This document shows positions 8,088 through 16,644 of a stretch of DNA of 64,000 nt, in pieces. Positions within the stretch are counted from its first letter, which is position 1. Each line of letters begins with the position of its first letter. This DNA is from Gammaproteobacteria bacterium. GTDB lineage: Bacteria; Pseudomonadota; Gammaproteobacteria; Arenicellales; CAJQKF01. The DNA is taken from positions 16,167-80,166 of the forward strand of contig JAUIEZ010000005.1 in NCBI GenBank assembly GCA_030429665.1, read 5' to 3'. The position numbers were made by a program, and so were the translations under genes. The notes beneath the pieces are model-generated. The model was not told the origin of the DNA. It did not search any database and was given only the letters and a program-made list of their open reading frames with translations.

Positions 8088-9513
8088 AGCGGCTCACCCG
8101 GTGCACAGGTTGGTCGGCGGCCAGTTCCAGGCAGGCGCGTTCGATCATGCCGCCGGCGACCGCCAGGCGGTATCGGGCCGACGCGCGGACATCGTCGATG
8201 GGTTGGAAGTCCGCGCCGATGGCGGCGCGCCCCGCCGCCGCCGCCTCGGGGGGCGCCTTGCCGGCCATGGCGGACTCGACGTTCGCGGCGCGCTTCGGCG
8301 TCGCCGCCATGCCGCCGAAGGCCACCGAGACGTTCGAGATCAGGCCGCCTTCGTACGTGAACAGGAACACGCCCAGCGCGGTGGAGATGTCGTCGTCGAA
8401 ACGCTTGGAGTTCTTGCAGGCGACGAGCCGCTTGCCCGGCCGCGCGCGCGGGATCTCCACCGATTCGATGAACTCGCCGCACTCGAGAACCGTTTGCCGG
8501 TAACCGGTGAAAAAGTCCTCGACGGCCAGGCGGCGCGTCGAATCGCCGCGGCGCAGGTTCACGCTCGCGTCGAGCGCGATCAACACCGGTGGCGTGTCGC
8601 CTATCGGCGAGGCGTTGGCGATGTTGCCGCCGAGGCTGCCCTGGTTGCGAATGGGCACCGATCCCAGGCGCAGGAGAACTTCCGCGAGGTCCGGGTACTC
8701 CGCCGTCAACACGTCGAAGAAACGGCTGTATCGGGCGGCGGCGCCGATCACCAGCGCGTCGTCCGCTACCTCGATGCGATTCAGCTCGGCGACGTTGCCC
8801 AGGTAGACGAGTCGCGGCAGTTGCTTGAGTTGCTGAGTCGTCTCCAGCGCCAGGTCGGTGGCGCCGCAAAACGGCCGCGCCTCCGGGTGTTCCGCGAGCA
8901 GCCGGGCGACGGCATCGACGTCCGCCGGGGCGTGGAACCCACCGGCGGGCAGCTCGCAGTCCGCCGAGGGCGCGATTTCGGACAGGCGCCTGACAATCTC
9001 GCCGCGGGATTCGCTGAACCGGTCCGGCGCCGGGTCGGCGCAGGCGGCGAGGCCGGCGTCGACGATGGGGCGATACCCGGTGCAACGGCACAGGTTGCCG
9101 GCCAGCGCGTTATGCACGGCCTCGCGGTCGGCCGGCGCGCCGCGCTTGTAGAGCGCGAACAGGGACATGACGAAGCCGGGCGTGCAGAAACCGCACTGCG
9201 AACCGTGGCAATCGACCATGGCCCGCTGCACCGGGTGCAGGACGTCGCCGTCGGCGAGGTCCTCCACGGTAATCACCTGCCGGCCATGCACCGCGCCAAG
9301 GTAAGTGATGCAACTGTTGACGGTCTCGTAGGCGAGCCCGCCGTTGCCGTCCGGCGCGGCGAGCACCACGGTGCAGGCGCCGCAATCGCCCGAGGCGCAC
9401 CCTTCCTTCGTGCCGGTGCGTCGACGGTCCTCGCGCAGGAAATCCAGCAGGGTACGATCGGCGCGAAAGGCGTCGAGCCGGACGGTTTCGTCATTGAGGA
9501 GAAATTCGATCAT
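8077..9513 (-). CDS. xdhA: Xanthine dehydrogenase small subunit (two [2Fe-2S] clusters, FAD)
   Basis: This subunit passes electrons from the molybdenum site to NAD. The 478-residue protein has a plant-type ferredoxin domain with [13 protein letters not shown] (C39, C44, C47) and C68, then the second cluster in CGFCTPGF (C107, C110) and CRCTGYRPI (C142, C144). From about residue 190 there is a CO-dehydrogenase-type FAD domain with [20 protein letters not shown]. It is the first gene of the leftward purine operon. A RutR-like palindrome overlapping a promoter lies 78-93 bases upstream of its ATG at 9513. Confidence 0.97.
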   Translation of the reverse strand: MIEFLLNDETVRLDAFRADRTLLDFLREDRRRTGTKEGCASGDCGACTVVLAAPDGNGGLAYETVNSCITYLGAVHGRQVITVEDLADGDVLHPVQRAMVDCHGSQCGFCTPGFVMSLFALYKRGAPADREAVHNALAGNLCRCTGYRPIVDAGLAACADPAPDRFSESRGEIVRRLSEIAPSADCELPAGGFHAPADVDAVARLLAEHPEARPFCGATDLALETTQQLKQLPRLVYLGNVAELNRIEVADDALVIGAAARYSRFFDVLTAEYPDLAEVLLRLGSVPIRNQGSLGGNIANASPIGDTPPVLIALDASVNLRRGDSTRRLAVEDFFTGYRQTVLECGEFIESVEIPRARPGKRLVACKNSKRFDDDISTALGVFLFTYEGGLISNVSVAFGGMAATPKRAANVESAMAGKAPPEAAAAGRAAIGADFQPIDDVRASARYRLAVAGGMIERACLELAADQPVHRVSRYEI

Positions 9514-9590
9514 GGAGTCCCACCCGGTTGGCGCGCGCGGGCCGGCCGAGACGTCGTCGGCCGGTTCGAGAATCCCAGCTTATCCATTTT

Positions 9591-9606
9591 TTGACCATTC
9601 GGTCAA
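9591..9606 (-). promoter_or_regulatory. RutR-like operator overlapping the xdhA promoter
   Basis: TTGACCATTCGGTCAA is a 16-base palindrome with one mismatch to TTGACCAnnTGGTCAA, the published E. coli RutR box. Read on the minus strand, its TTGACC half can act as a -35 element, with GATAAG 16 bases downstream as a weak -10; transcription would start about 55 bases before the xdhA ATG. A second copy lies in the importer promoter at 10342. The match is visible in the sequence; binding by the regulator encoded at 16644 is inferred. Confidence 0.72.
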
Positions 9607-9653
9607 GTTTTCGCCGCGCGGCGCGGCGTCGTCGAAACCGACCCGCGAACGGC

Positions 9654-10157
9654 TCAGCAGATGGTGCACGGCGCGCCGTGCCGCGCGAGCAGGCGGCCCA
9701 TTCGCGCGTCGCCGCCCTGGGCGTGGTCGAGCGCGGTGAACCCGAAATCGTCGATTGCGCCCGGATCGACGCCGTGCGCCAACAAGAGCTTCGCCACCAC
9801 GACGTGACGCGTCGGCGCCACCACGTGCAGCAGCGTGGCGCCGTTGGCGTCGCGTTGCATGACGCTGGCGCCGTGATCCAGGAGCAGCGCCGTCACCTCG
9901 AGATGCCCCTGCTCCACCGCGCGGCGAAGCGGCGAGAACCCGTACCGGTCCGGCGCGTCGACGTTCGCGCCGCGATCGAGCAACAACTTCGCGACCGCCG
10001 CGTGGCCGGCGTAGGCGGCCGCGTGCAGCGGTGTCTGGCCGCTGACCGGCCCGCGCGCGAGCCGGTCGTCGACGTCGAAACCGGCATCCAGCAGGTCCCG
10101 AACGGTATCCTCGAGACCGGACAGGGCCGCCGCGTGCAGCGGGTTGCTGTCCGTCAT
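9654..10157 (-). CDS. Ankyrin-repeat protein
   Basis: The 167-residue protein consists almost wholly of about four ankyrin repeats, seen as NPLHAAALSGLEDTVRDLL, TPLHAAAYAGHAAVAKLLLDRGANVD, SPLRRAVEQGHLEVTALLLDHGASV and TLLHVVAPTRHVVVAKLLLAHGVD. There is no signal peptide or enzymatic domain, so it is probably a small cytoplasmic protein-binding scaffold. I choose ATG 10157 because GGAAG lies 6 bases upstream; an ATG at 10208 would add 17 residues without a better site. It sits between the xdh operon and the divergent importer operon. Its partner is unknown, and no purine enzyme is known to me to need such a protein. Confidence 0.85.
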   Translation of the reverse strand: MTDSNPLHAAALSGLEDTVRDLLDAGFDVDDRLARGPVSGQTPLHAAAYAGHAAVAKLLLDRGANVDAPDRYGFSPLRRAVEQGHLEVTALLLDHGASVMQRDANGATLLHVVAPTRHVVVAKLLLAHGVDPGAIDDFGFTALDHAQGGDARMGRLLARHGAPCTIC

Positions 10158-10341
10158 TTGGCTTCCGTTGCGCGCCATCGCGGGTAATATCGGCATTTTC
10201 ATCGTCACGGCCCCTGCACTGCGAGCACTGTGTGTGCCAGTATACGCTCAGCGAAAGTCCGTGCACCCGCGCCGCCACCCGCCATCGAGCCTGCGGCGGC
10301 GCGGATCCGCGTTCGAACGAACCCGAAAACGAGCCAAGTTT

Positions 10342-10371
10342 TTGACTATTTGGTCAACTTTTGCACATAAT
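10342..10371 (+). promoter_or_regulatory. Importer-operon promoter with embedded RutR-like operator
   Basis: TTGACTATTTGGTCAA (10342-10357) matches the RutR box TTGACCAnnTGGTCAA with one mismatch. Its left half TTGACT is a good -35 element, and CATAAT at 10366-10371 is a -10 element after an 18-base spacer. A bound TetR-type repressor would block polymerase directly. The flanks also resemble the xdhA site, with T-runs on both sides. It lies 100 bases upstream of the GTG at 10442. Confidence 0.75.
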
Positions 10372-10441
10372 GCCGCGTCCACCCTGGCGGTGACCGGTAT
10401 CGGAGCACGGTTGCGCGCGGTGATTCCGGTGGCAGTTTGCC

Positions 10442-12052
10442 GTGTCAAACCGGCATTCGACAGACCACCAAGAACAAGATCGGCAAACATCGGTCGAGGA
10501 GGAGCGCGCGATTAACGGTCACGCAACCACGACGCCGCTGCTGGCATTGTCCGGCATCACTAAGTCGTTTCCTGGCACCCTGGCCAACGATCACGTCGAT
10601 TTCGACGTCGCGCCCGGCGAGATTCATGCGCTCCTCGGCGAGAACGGCGCCGGCAAGAGCACGCTGGTCAAGATCATCTACGGCATCCTCAAGGCCGACG
10701 CCGGCCAGATCGCCTGGAAGGGCGAGCCGGTCGTCATCGACAGCCCGAATACCGCGCGGCGGTTCGGCATTGCCATGGTGTTTCAGCACTTCTCGCTGTT
10801 CGATGCACTGACGGTCGTGGAGAACATCGCGCTCGGCATGGACGAGCCCGGCGACATGGCCGCGCTCGAGGCGCGCATCGAGCAGGTGTCGCACAGCTAC
10901 GGCCTGCCCCTGCACCCGCGCCGCCACGTTCACTCCCTGTCGGTCGGCGAACGGCAGCGCATCGAGATCGTTCGCTGCCTGTTGCAGGAGCCGTCTCTGC
11001 TGGTGATGGACGAGCCCACCTCGGTGCTCACGCCGCAGGAGGTCGAAAAGCTGTTCGAGACCCTGCGCCGGCTGTCCGACGAGGGCATGTCCATCCTCTA
11101 CATCAGCCACAAGCTCGACGAGATCCGCGCCCTGTGCCACCGCGCGACGATCCTGCGGCTGGGGCGGCGCGTGGCCGATGCCGTTCCTTCCGAAGAGACG
11201 TCGCGCAGTCTCGCGGCCATGATGATGGGCGAGGAACTGCAGGGCGAGGCGCGACCGCCGACAGCGACCGTCGGCGAGGTGCGCCTGCGGGTTTCGCATC
11301 TCAGCCTGCCCGCGGCGGACGAGTTCGGCGTCGACCTGAAGGACGTCAGCTTCGAAGTGCGCGGCGGCGAGATTCTCGGCATCGCCGGCGTCGCCGGCAA
11401 CGGTCAGAACGAGTTGACCGACGCGCTGTCCGGCGAACGACCCAGCGTGTCGCCCGGCACCATCGTCATCGACGAAACGGAGTGCGGCCTGAAAGGACCC
11501 GACGCGCGGCGCGCGCTGGGCCTTTGCTGCGTTCCCGAACAGCGCCTGGGCCACGGCGCGGTACCCGACATGTCGCTGGCCGAGAACAGCTACCTCACTG
11601 CTCACCACCGCATGGGGCTGACGCGCCACGGCATCATGCGAAGCGATGCCCGCGACACCTTCGCCGATCGCGTCATCGATTCCTTCCGTGTGAAGTGCAA
11701 CGGCCACCAGTCGCAGGCGTCCAGCCTCTCGGGAGGCAACTTGCAGAAGTTCATCGTCGGTCGAGAGATCTCGCAGGATCCCGGTGTGGTGGTGGTCTCG
11801 CAGCCTACCTGGGGAGTGGACGCCGGATCCGCCGCGGCCATCCAGTCCGAACTGATCAAGCTCGCCGAGGCCGGCAGCGCGGTACTGGTCATCTCCCAGG
11901 ATCTCGACGAGCTGATGCAGATATCGAACCGCATCGCGGCGATCTGCGCCGGCGCGCTGTCGGAGGTTATCGGCATCGAACAAGCGACCGTCGAGGGCAT
12001 GGGCCTGATGATGGGCGGCGCCAGCCTGGAGGATACCCATGCTGAGGCTTGA
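10442..12052 (+). CDS. Nucleoside/purine ABC importer, ATP-binding protein (duplicated ATPase)
   Basis: This fused double ATPase energises the importer whose permeases and binding protein follow. Domain 1 has Walker A GENGAGKS, signature LSVGERQRIEI and Walker B LLVMDEPTS. Domain 2 is degenerate, as usual in the sugar/nucleoside (CUT2/BMP) class: Walker A is replaced by GVAGNGQNE, with signature LSGGNLQKFIVGREI and VVVSQPTWGVD. The given start is GTG at 10442 (536 residues). A better-supported start may be the in-frame ATT at 10511: AGGAGG lies exactly 8 bases before it, and the product would be 513 residues, closer to the family norm. The first 23 residues of the long form are polar and family-unlike. 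Confidence 0.93.
   Translation: MSNRHSTDHQEQDRQTSVEEERAINGHATTTPLLALSGITKSFPGTLANDHVDFDVAPGEIHALLGENGAGKSTLVKIIYGILKADAGQIAWKGEPVVIDSPNTARRFGIAMVFQHFSLFDALTVVENIALGMDEPGDMAALEARIEQVSHSYGLPLHPRRHVHSLSVGERQRIEIVRCLLQEPSLLVMDEPTSVLTPQEVEKLFETLRRLSDEGMSILYISHKLDEIRALCHRATILRLGRRVADAVPSEETSRSLAAMMMGEELQGEARPPTATVGEVRLRVSHLSLPAADEFGVDLKDVSFEVRGGEILGIAGVAGNGQNELTDALSGERPSVSPGTIVIDETECGLKGPDARRALGLCCVPEQRLGHGAVPDMSLAENSYLTAHHRMGLTRHGIMRSDARDTFADRVIDSFRVKCNGHQSQASSLSGGNLQKFIVGREISQDPGVVVVSQPTWGVDAGSAAAIQSELIKLAEAGSAVLVISQDLDELMQISNRIAAICAGALSEVIGIEQATVEGMGLMMGGASLEDTHAEA
10496..10513 (+). promoter_or_regulatory. Strong ribosome binding site before an in-frame ATT codon
   Basis: GAGGAGGAG (10496-10504) contains a perfect AGGAGG, followed after 8 bases by ATT at 10511, in frame with the ABC ATPase. 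No ATG, GTG or TTG lies at that spacing. AUU initiation is known for infC, where it makes translation sensitive to initiation-factor level. Here it would remove 23 unconserved residues from the ATPase. Confidence 0.5.
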
Positions 12053-13106
12053 GCGGCGGCCGCAGAATTCCAGGACCATGATGTACCTCTCGCCGGTGTT
12101 CGCGCTCGCGCTGACGCTGGCCGCCGGCGTCGTGTTGTTCTCGATCATGCGCGTCGACCCGGCCGAAGCCCTTTACGCCTTCTTCATCGAGCCGCTCACG
12201 ACGACCTACGGCATCACGGAACTCGGGGTGAAGGCCACGCCGCTGATCCTCATCGGCGTGGCGCTCGCCATCGGCTTTCGCGCCAGCGTGTGGAATATCG
12301 GCGCAGAGGGACAGCTGACGCTGGGCGCCATCGCCGGCGGCGGCGTGGGCCTGGCGCTGTATGAAGTCGAGGGGTTCTGGGTGCTGCCGCTGATGCTCGC
12401 CGCCGCCATTGCCGGCGGCATGGCGTGGGCGGCGATTCCCGCGTTCCTTCGAACACGCTTCAACGCGAACGAGATCCTGGTCAGCCTGATGCTGACCTAC
12501 GTCGCCACGCTGCTCCTGAGCTACCTCGTACACGGGCCGTGGCGCGACCCCGGCGGATTCAATTTCCCCGAATCGCGGGTCTTTCACGACGCCGCCACGC
12601 TGCCCATCATCGTCGACGGCTCGAGGCTGCACCTTGGCTTCGCCCTTGCCCTGTTCGTGGTCGTGGCCACTTGGGTGATGATCTCGCGGACCCTGATCGG
12701 CTTCCAGGTGCGCGTCATCGGCAGCGCGCCGCGCGCCGGCCAGTACGCCGGCTTCAGCCAGAACGCCATCATCTGGCTGACGCTACTGTTCGGTGGCGCC
12801 TGCGCGGGGCTGGCGGGCGTGGTGGAGGTGGCAGGCCCGATCGGCCAGTTGCTGCCGTCGATCTCGCCGGGCTACGGTTTTACCGCCATCATCGTCGCCT
12901 TCGTCGGCCGACTGCACCCGCTGGGCGTCCTGTTGGCAGGCCTGTTGATGGCGCTTTCGTATCTCGGCGGCGAAAACGCCCAGATCAGTCTCAACCTGCC
13001 GCTGGCGGTGACCGGCGTCTTCCAGGGCCTGCTGCTGTTCATGTTGCTCGCCTGCGACGTACTCATCCGCTACCGCATCCGTCTTCGCACCAGGAGCGCG
13101 ACATGA
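12039..13106 (+). CDS. Nucleoside/purine ABC importer, permease 1
   Basis: The 355-residue inner-membrane permease has roughly nine or ten hydrophobic segments and belongs to the BPD_transp_2 family. Marker stretches are GITELGVKATPLILIGVALAIGFRASVWNIGAEGQLTLGAI and NANEILVSLMLTYVA, both conserved in NupP/YufP-type nucleoside permeases. The ATG at 12039 overlaps the ATPase gene by 14 bases, and its stop overlaps the start of permease 2, so the genes are translationally coupled. Confidence 0.93.
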   Translation: MLRLERRPQNSRTMMYLSPVFALALTLAAGVVLFSIMRVDPAEALYAFFIEPLTTTYGITELGVKATPLILIGVALAIGFRASVWNIGAEGQLTLGAIAGGGVGLALYEVEGFWVLPLMLAAAIAGGMAWAAIPAFLRTRFNANEILVSLMLTYVATLLLSYLVHGPWRDPGGFNFPESRVFHDAATLPIIVDGSRLHLGFALALFVVVATWVMISRTLIGFQVRVIGSAPRAGQYAGFSQNAIIWLTLLFGGACAGLAGVVEVAGPIGQLLPSISPGYGFTAIIVAFVGRLHPLGVLLAGLLMALSYLGGENAQISLNLPLAVTGVFQGLLLFMLLACDVLIRYRIRLRTRSAT

Positions 13107-14029
13107 GCCTGGAAATACTCGTAGCCACCATTCTCACGATCATCACCGCGGCCACGCCCCTGGTGTTCGCCGCGACGGGAGAGTTGATCACGGAGAAAGC
13201 CGGCGTGCTCAATCTCGGCGTGGAAGGCATGATGCTGACCGGCGCCGTGACCGGCTTCGCAACGGTGTTCTTCATCGACAATGCCGTCCTCGCCTGCCTC
13301 GCCGCGATGGCCGCCGGCATGCTCACGGCGCTGATCTTCGCCTTCCTCGTACTGGGACTGCAGGCCAGCCAGGTGGCGACGGGGCTGGCGCTGACCATCT
13401 TCGGCATCGGCTTGTCGGCACTGCTGGGTCAGAACATGGTGGGCATCGCCTATGCCGGGCTGCCCAAGCTCTACATTCCATTCGTTTCGGACCTGCCGGT
13501 GCTGGGACCGCTGCTGTTCAATCACGACGCGCTCGTCTACCTGTCGCTGGCGCTGCCGCTGGCGGTCGCCTGGTTTCTCTACCGCACCCGCGCCGGACTG
13601 ATCCTGCGCGCCGTGGGAGACTCCCACGACGCCGCTCATGCCATCGGCTACCCGGTGATCGCCATCCGCTACATGGCCACGCTGTTCGGCGGCGCCATGG
13701 CGGGATTGGCGGGCGCCTACCTGTCATTGTCCTACTCCCCCATGTGGGTGGAGAACATGAGCGCCGGCCGCGGCTGGATCGCGCTGGCGCTGGTGGTGTT
13801 CGGCACCTGGCGACCCTGGCGCGTATTCCTTGGTGCCTACCTTTTCGGCGGCATCACCATACTTCAACTCCACGCCCAGGCGTTCGGCATCGCGGTGGCC
13901 TCGCAGTTCATGTCGATGCTGCCGTACATCGCCACCATCGTGGTGCTGGTACTGATTTCCCGGGACCCGACACGCATCCGGCTCAATGCGCCGGCCTGCA
14001 TAGGCAAGCCGTTCCACCCGGCCGCGTGA
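13103..14029 (+). CDS. Nucleoside/purine ABC importer, permease 2
   Basis: The 308-residue permease starts MSLEILVATILTIITAATPLVFAATGELITEKAGVLNLGVEGMML, the hallmark of the NupQ/YufQ-type second permease of BMP importers. It has about eight membrane segments. The ATG overlaps the permease 1 stop (ATGA), with AGGAG upstream. A longer open frame beginning at 12425 is a shadow of permease 1. It pairs with permease 1 to form the channel. Confidence 0.93.
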   Translation: MSLEILVATILTIITAATPLVFAATGELITEKAGVLNLGVEGMMLTGAVTGFATVFFIDNAVLACLAAMAAGMLTALIFAFLVLGLQASQVATGLALTIFGIGLSALLGQNMVGIAYAGLPKLYIPFVSDLPVLGPLLFNHDALVYLSLALPLAVAWFLYRTRAGLILRAVGDSHDAAHAIGYPVIAIRYMATLFGGAMAGLAGAYLSLSYSPMWVENMSAGRGWIALALVVFGTWRPWRVFLGAYLFGGITILQLHAQAFGIAVASQFMSMLPYIATIVVLVLISRDPTRIRLNAPACIGKPFHPAA

Positions 14030-14131
14030 TACACTGATTTCAAAAAACAGGGCATCGTATTCACTACCATGGGTCGATCCAACGGTGGCGCGTTTCGCGC
14101 CGTAATCCAGGCAATTCCAAAGGAGTCTCTC

Positions 14132-15214
14132 ATGCACAAGCGAGCATTCATCAAGGTACTCTCCGGGACGCTGGCGGCCGCGGTTCTCGCCACCGGCCCG
14201 GTGAGCGCCCAGGACCCCACCAAGGTGGCTTTCGTCTACGTCGGCCCGGTGGGCGACCATGGCTGGACCTACCGTCACGACGTCGGCCGCAAGGCCGTAG
14301 AGGCGGAATTCGGCGACAAGGTGGAAACCACCTACGTCGAAAGCGTGGCCGAGGGCGCCGACGCCGAACGCGTGATCCGCAACCTGGCGTCGAAGGGCAA
14401 CGATCTCGTCTTCACCACCTCGTTCGGCTACATGAATCCGACCGCCAAGGTGGCCAAGCAGTTTCCCGACGTGAAGTTCGAGCACGCCACCGGCTACAAG
14501 CAGGCCGCGAACCTCGCGACCTACTCGGCACGCTTTTACGAGGGCCGCGCGGTGATCGGCACCATCGCCGGGCACATGACGAAGTCGGGCATCATCGGCT
14601 ACATCGGCTCCTTTCCGATCCCCGAGGTGGTGCGCGGCATCAACGCCTTCACCATCGCCATGCGCAAGGTCAGGCCCGATGCCCAGGTGAAGGTCGTGTG
14701 GGTGAACAGCTGGTACGACCCGGGCAAGGAAGGCGACGCCGCCAAGGCGCTCATCGACCAGGGCGCCGACATCATTGCCCAGCACACCGACTCCCCGGCG
14801 CCGCTACAGGTGGCCGAGCAGCGCGGCGTCTACGCCTTCGGACAGGCATCGGACATGCGCGCCTTCGCGCCCAAGGCCCAGCTCACGGCGATCGTGGACG
14901 AATGGAACTACTACTACGTCGACCGCACGCGCGCGGTGATGGAGGGGACCTGGCAGTCCCAGGACGTATGGCTTGGCCTGAAGGAGGGCATGGTGGAAAT
15001 CGCCCCCTACGGCGACGCCGTGCCCGAGGACGTGCGTGCCGCCGCCGACAGCGTCAAGCAGGCGATCATCGACGGCAGCCTGCACCCGTTCCAGGGGCCC
15101 ATCGCCAACCAGGCCGGTGAAGTGGTGGTGGCCGAGGGCGAGACCGTCAGCGACAAGGACCTGCTCGGCATGAACTGGTACGTCGAGGGCGTGCAGGGAG
15201 AGCTACCCAAGTAG
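14132..15214 (+). CDS. BMP-family periplasmic substrate-binding protein of the purine/nucleoside importer
   Basis: The 360-residue protein has a signal peptide cut near PVSAQ and a mature part opening KVAFVYVGPVGDHGWTYRHDVGRKAVE, the BMP/PnrA signature, with NDLVFTTSFGYMNPTAKVAKQFPDVKFEHATG. BMP proteins bind purine nucleosides or bases. No lipobox Cys is present, so it is soluble in the periplasm. AGGAG lies 8 bases before the ATG. It is 102 bases from permease 2, and that gap contains a small GGCGCG/CGCGCC hairpin that could raise binding-protein expression relative to the membrane genes. A terminator-like stem follows at 15242. Confidence 0.94.
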   Translation: MHKRAFIKVLSGTLAAAVLATGPVSAQDPTKVAFVYVGPVGDHGWTYRHDVGRKAVEAEFGDKVETTYVESVAEGADAERVIRNLASKGNDLVFTTSFGYMNPTAKVAKQFPDVKFEHATGYKQAANLATYSARFYEGRAVIGTIAGHMTKSGIIGYIGSFPIPEVVRGINAFTIAMRKVRPDAQVKVVWVNSWYDPGKEGDAAKALIDQGADIIAQHTDSPAPLQVAEQRGVYAFGQASDMRAFAPKAQLTAIVDEWNYYYVDRTRAVMEGTWQSQDVWLGLKEGMVEIAPYGDAVPEDVRAAADSVKQAIIDGSLHPFQGPIANQAGEVVVAEGETVSDKDLLGMNWYVEGVQGELPK

Positions 15215-15241
15215 TCGAACCTTTCCTGTCGACGCTAACCG

Positions 15242-15279
15242 GCGCCCGCGTGGAGTAATTCGCGCGGGCGCTTTGTTTC
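15242..15279 (+). terminator. Rho-independent terminator or attenuator after the BMP gene
   Basis: GCGCCCGCG (15242-15250) pairs perfectly with CGCGGGCGC (15263-15271) around a 12-base loop, followed by TTTGTTT. The deaminase gene starts 24 bases later on the same strand, so this probably reduces rather than ends transcription, separating high binding-protein output from the enzyme and regulator. Confidence 0.7.
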
Positions 15280-15294
15280 ACAAGGACCCGCGAT

Positions 15295-16644
15295 TTGTCG
15301 AAACGCACCTGGATTCAATCGCCGCTGGCGGTGCTGACACCGGACGGTTCAGCGTGCTCGGGCGTGGTGATCAGCGGCGGCGTCATCGAGTCGGTCCTGG
15401 GTCCCGGGCAGACACCACCCGGTGAGTTGGACGAAAAGGTCGACGCGCGCGACCTCGTCGTACTGCCCGGCCTCGTCAACACCCACCACCACTACTACCA
15501 GACCCTCACCCGCGCGCTGCCCGCGGCGCTGGACAAGGAACTGTTCTCCTGGCTGAAGAGCCTCTACCCGGTGTGGGCGCGGCTCACCCCGGAGATGATT
15601 CACGCCTCGACGCGACTGGCCTGTGCCGAGCTGCTGCTTTCCGGATGCACGACCAGCGCCGACCATCACTATCTGTATCCGCGCGGCGTACCCGATGCGT
15701 TCGATATTCAGGCCGACGCCTGCGCGTCGACGGGCATGCGTCACGTGCTCACGCGCGGCTCCATGAGCCTGTCCGAGGACGATGGCGGCCTGCCGCCGCG
15801 GAGCACGGTACAGGACGAGGACACGATCCTTGCCGACTGCGAACGCGTCATCGCCCGATATCACGACAAGGAACACGGATCGAAGATACAGGTGGCGTTG
15901 GCGCCTTGCTCTCCGTTCAGCGTTTCACCGCAATTGATGCGCGAAAGCGCGGCGCTGGCGCGACACCATGGCGTTCGGCTGCACACTCACCTGGCCGAAA
16001 CGCGCGACGAAACCGACTACTGCCTGCGCGTCACCGGCCTTCGACCGCTCGACCTGCTCGAGTCGGTGGACTGGCTGACGGGCGACACGTGGCTCGCTCA
16101 CGGCATTCACTTCGACGACGACGAGATCGCGCGCCTGGGCGCGGCCGGCACCGGCATCAGCCACTGCCCGTCGTCCAACATGATCCTCGCCTCTGGCATG
16201 TGCCGCACCCGGGAGCTGGAGGCGGCCGGCGCGCCGGTAGGGCTCGCGGTGGACGGCTCGGCCTCGAACGACGGTTCCAACATGATCGCCGAGTGCCGCC
16301 AGGCCCTGTTGTTGCAGCGACTGCAATACGGCGCCGCGCGGATCTCCCATCGCGATGCGCTGCGTTGGGCGACGCGCGGTTCCGCGCGCTGCCTGGGGCG
16401 CGATGACATCGGCGAGATCGCGCCGGGACGCTGCGCGGACCTGGCCCTGTTCGCCCTCGACGAGGTGCGCTTCTCGGGCGCCGCGGATCCCCTGGCATCC
16501 CTGTTGCTGTGCGGCGCGCAACGTGCCCGCCACGTGATGGTGGCCGGCGAGTGGATGGTGCGTGACGGCGAACTCGTCTCCGTGGATATCACGGACCTGC
16601 AGCATCGGCATCGAGCGCTGGCCTCGGAACTGGTGTCCGCGTGA
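15295..16644 (+). CDS. 8-oxoguanine deaminase-like amidohydrolase
   Basis: The 449-residue metal-dependent amidohydrolase is likely to convert 8-oxoguanine to urate and ammonia. It has LPGLVNTHHHYYQTLTRALP (H64 and H66 metal ligands), LHTHLAETRDETDYC, WLAHGIHF, GISHCPSSNMILASG and the late Asp in LAVDGSASNDGSNMIAECRQALLLQR. This combination matches the 8-oxoguanine deaminase group; hydroxyatrazine hydrolases (AtzB/TrzN) are close relatives and the alternative. The start is TTG 15295, with AAGGA about 10 bases upstream. It lies between the importer and the RutR-like regulator, which supports a purine substrate. Urate produced here would enter at PuuD. Confidence 0.88.
   Translation: MSKRTWIQSPLAVLTPDGSACSGVVISGGVIESVLGPGQTPPGELDEKVDARDLVVLPGLVNTHHHYYQTLTRALPAALDKELFSWLKSLYPVWARLTPEMIHASTRLACAELLLSGCTTSADHHYLYPRGVPDAFDIQADACASTGMRHVLTRGSMSLSEDDGGLPPRSTVQDEDTILADCERVIARYHDKEHGSKIQVALAPCSPFSVSPQLMRESAALARHHGVRLHTHLAETRDETDYCLRVTGLRPLDLLESVDWLTGDTWLAHGIHFDDDEIARLGAAGTGISHCPSSNMILASGMCRTRELEAAGAPVGLAVDGSASNDGSNMIAECRQALLLQRLQYGAARISHRDALRWATRGSARCLGRDDIGEIAPGRCADLALFALDEVRFSGAADPLASLLLCGAQRARHVMVAGEWMVRDGELVSVDITDLQHRHRALASELVSA

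Noticed and set aside
5503..8360. Very long open frames (785 and 913 residues) antisense to or overlapping xdhB and xdhC
   Set aside because: The translations are low-complexity and Arg/His-rich with no motifs, the usual shadow of GC-rich codons, while the xdhB and xdhC frames carry full family signatures.
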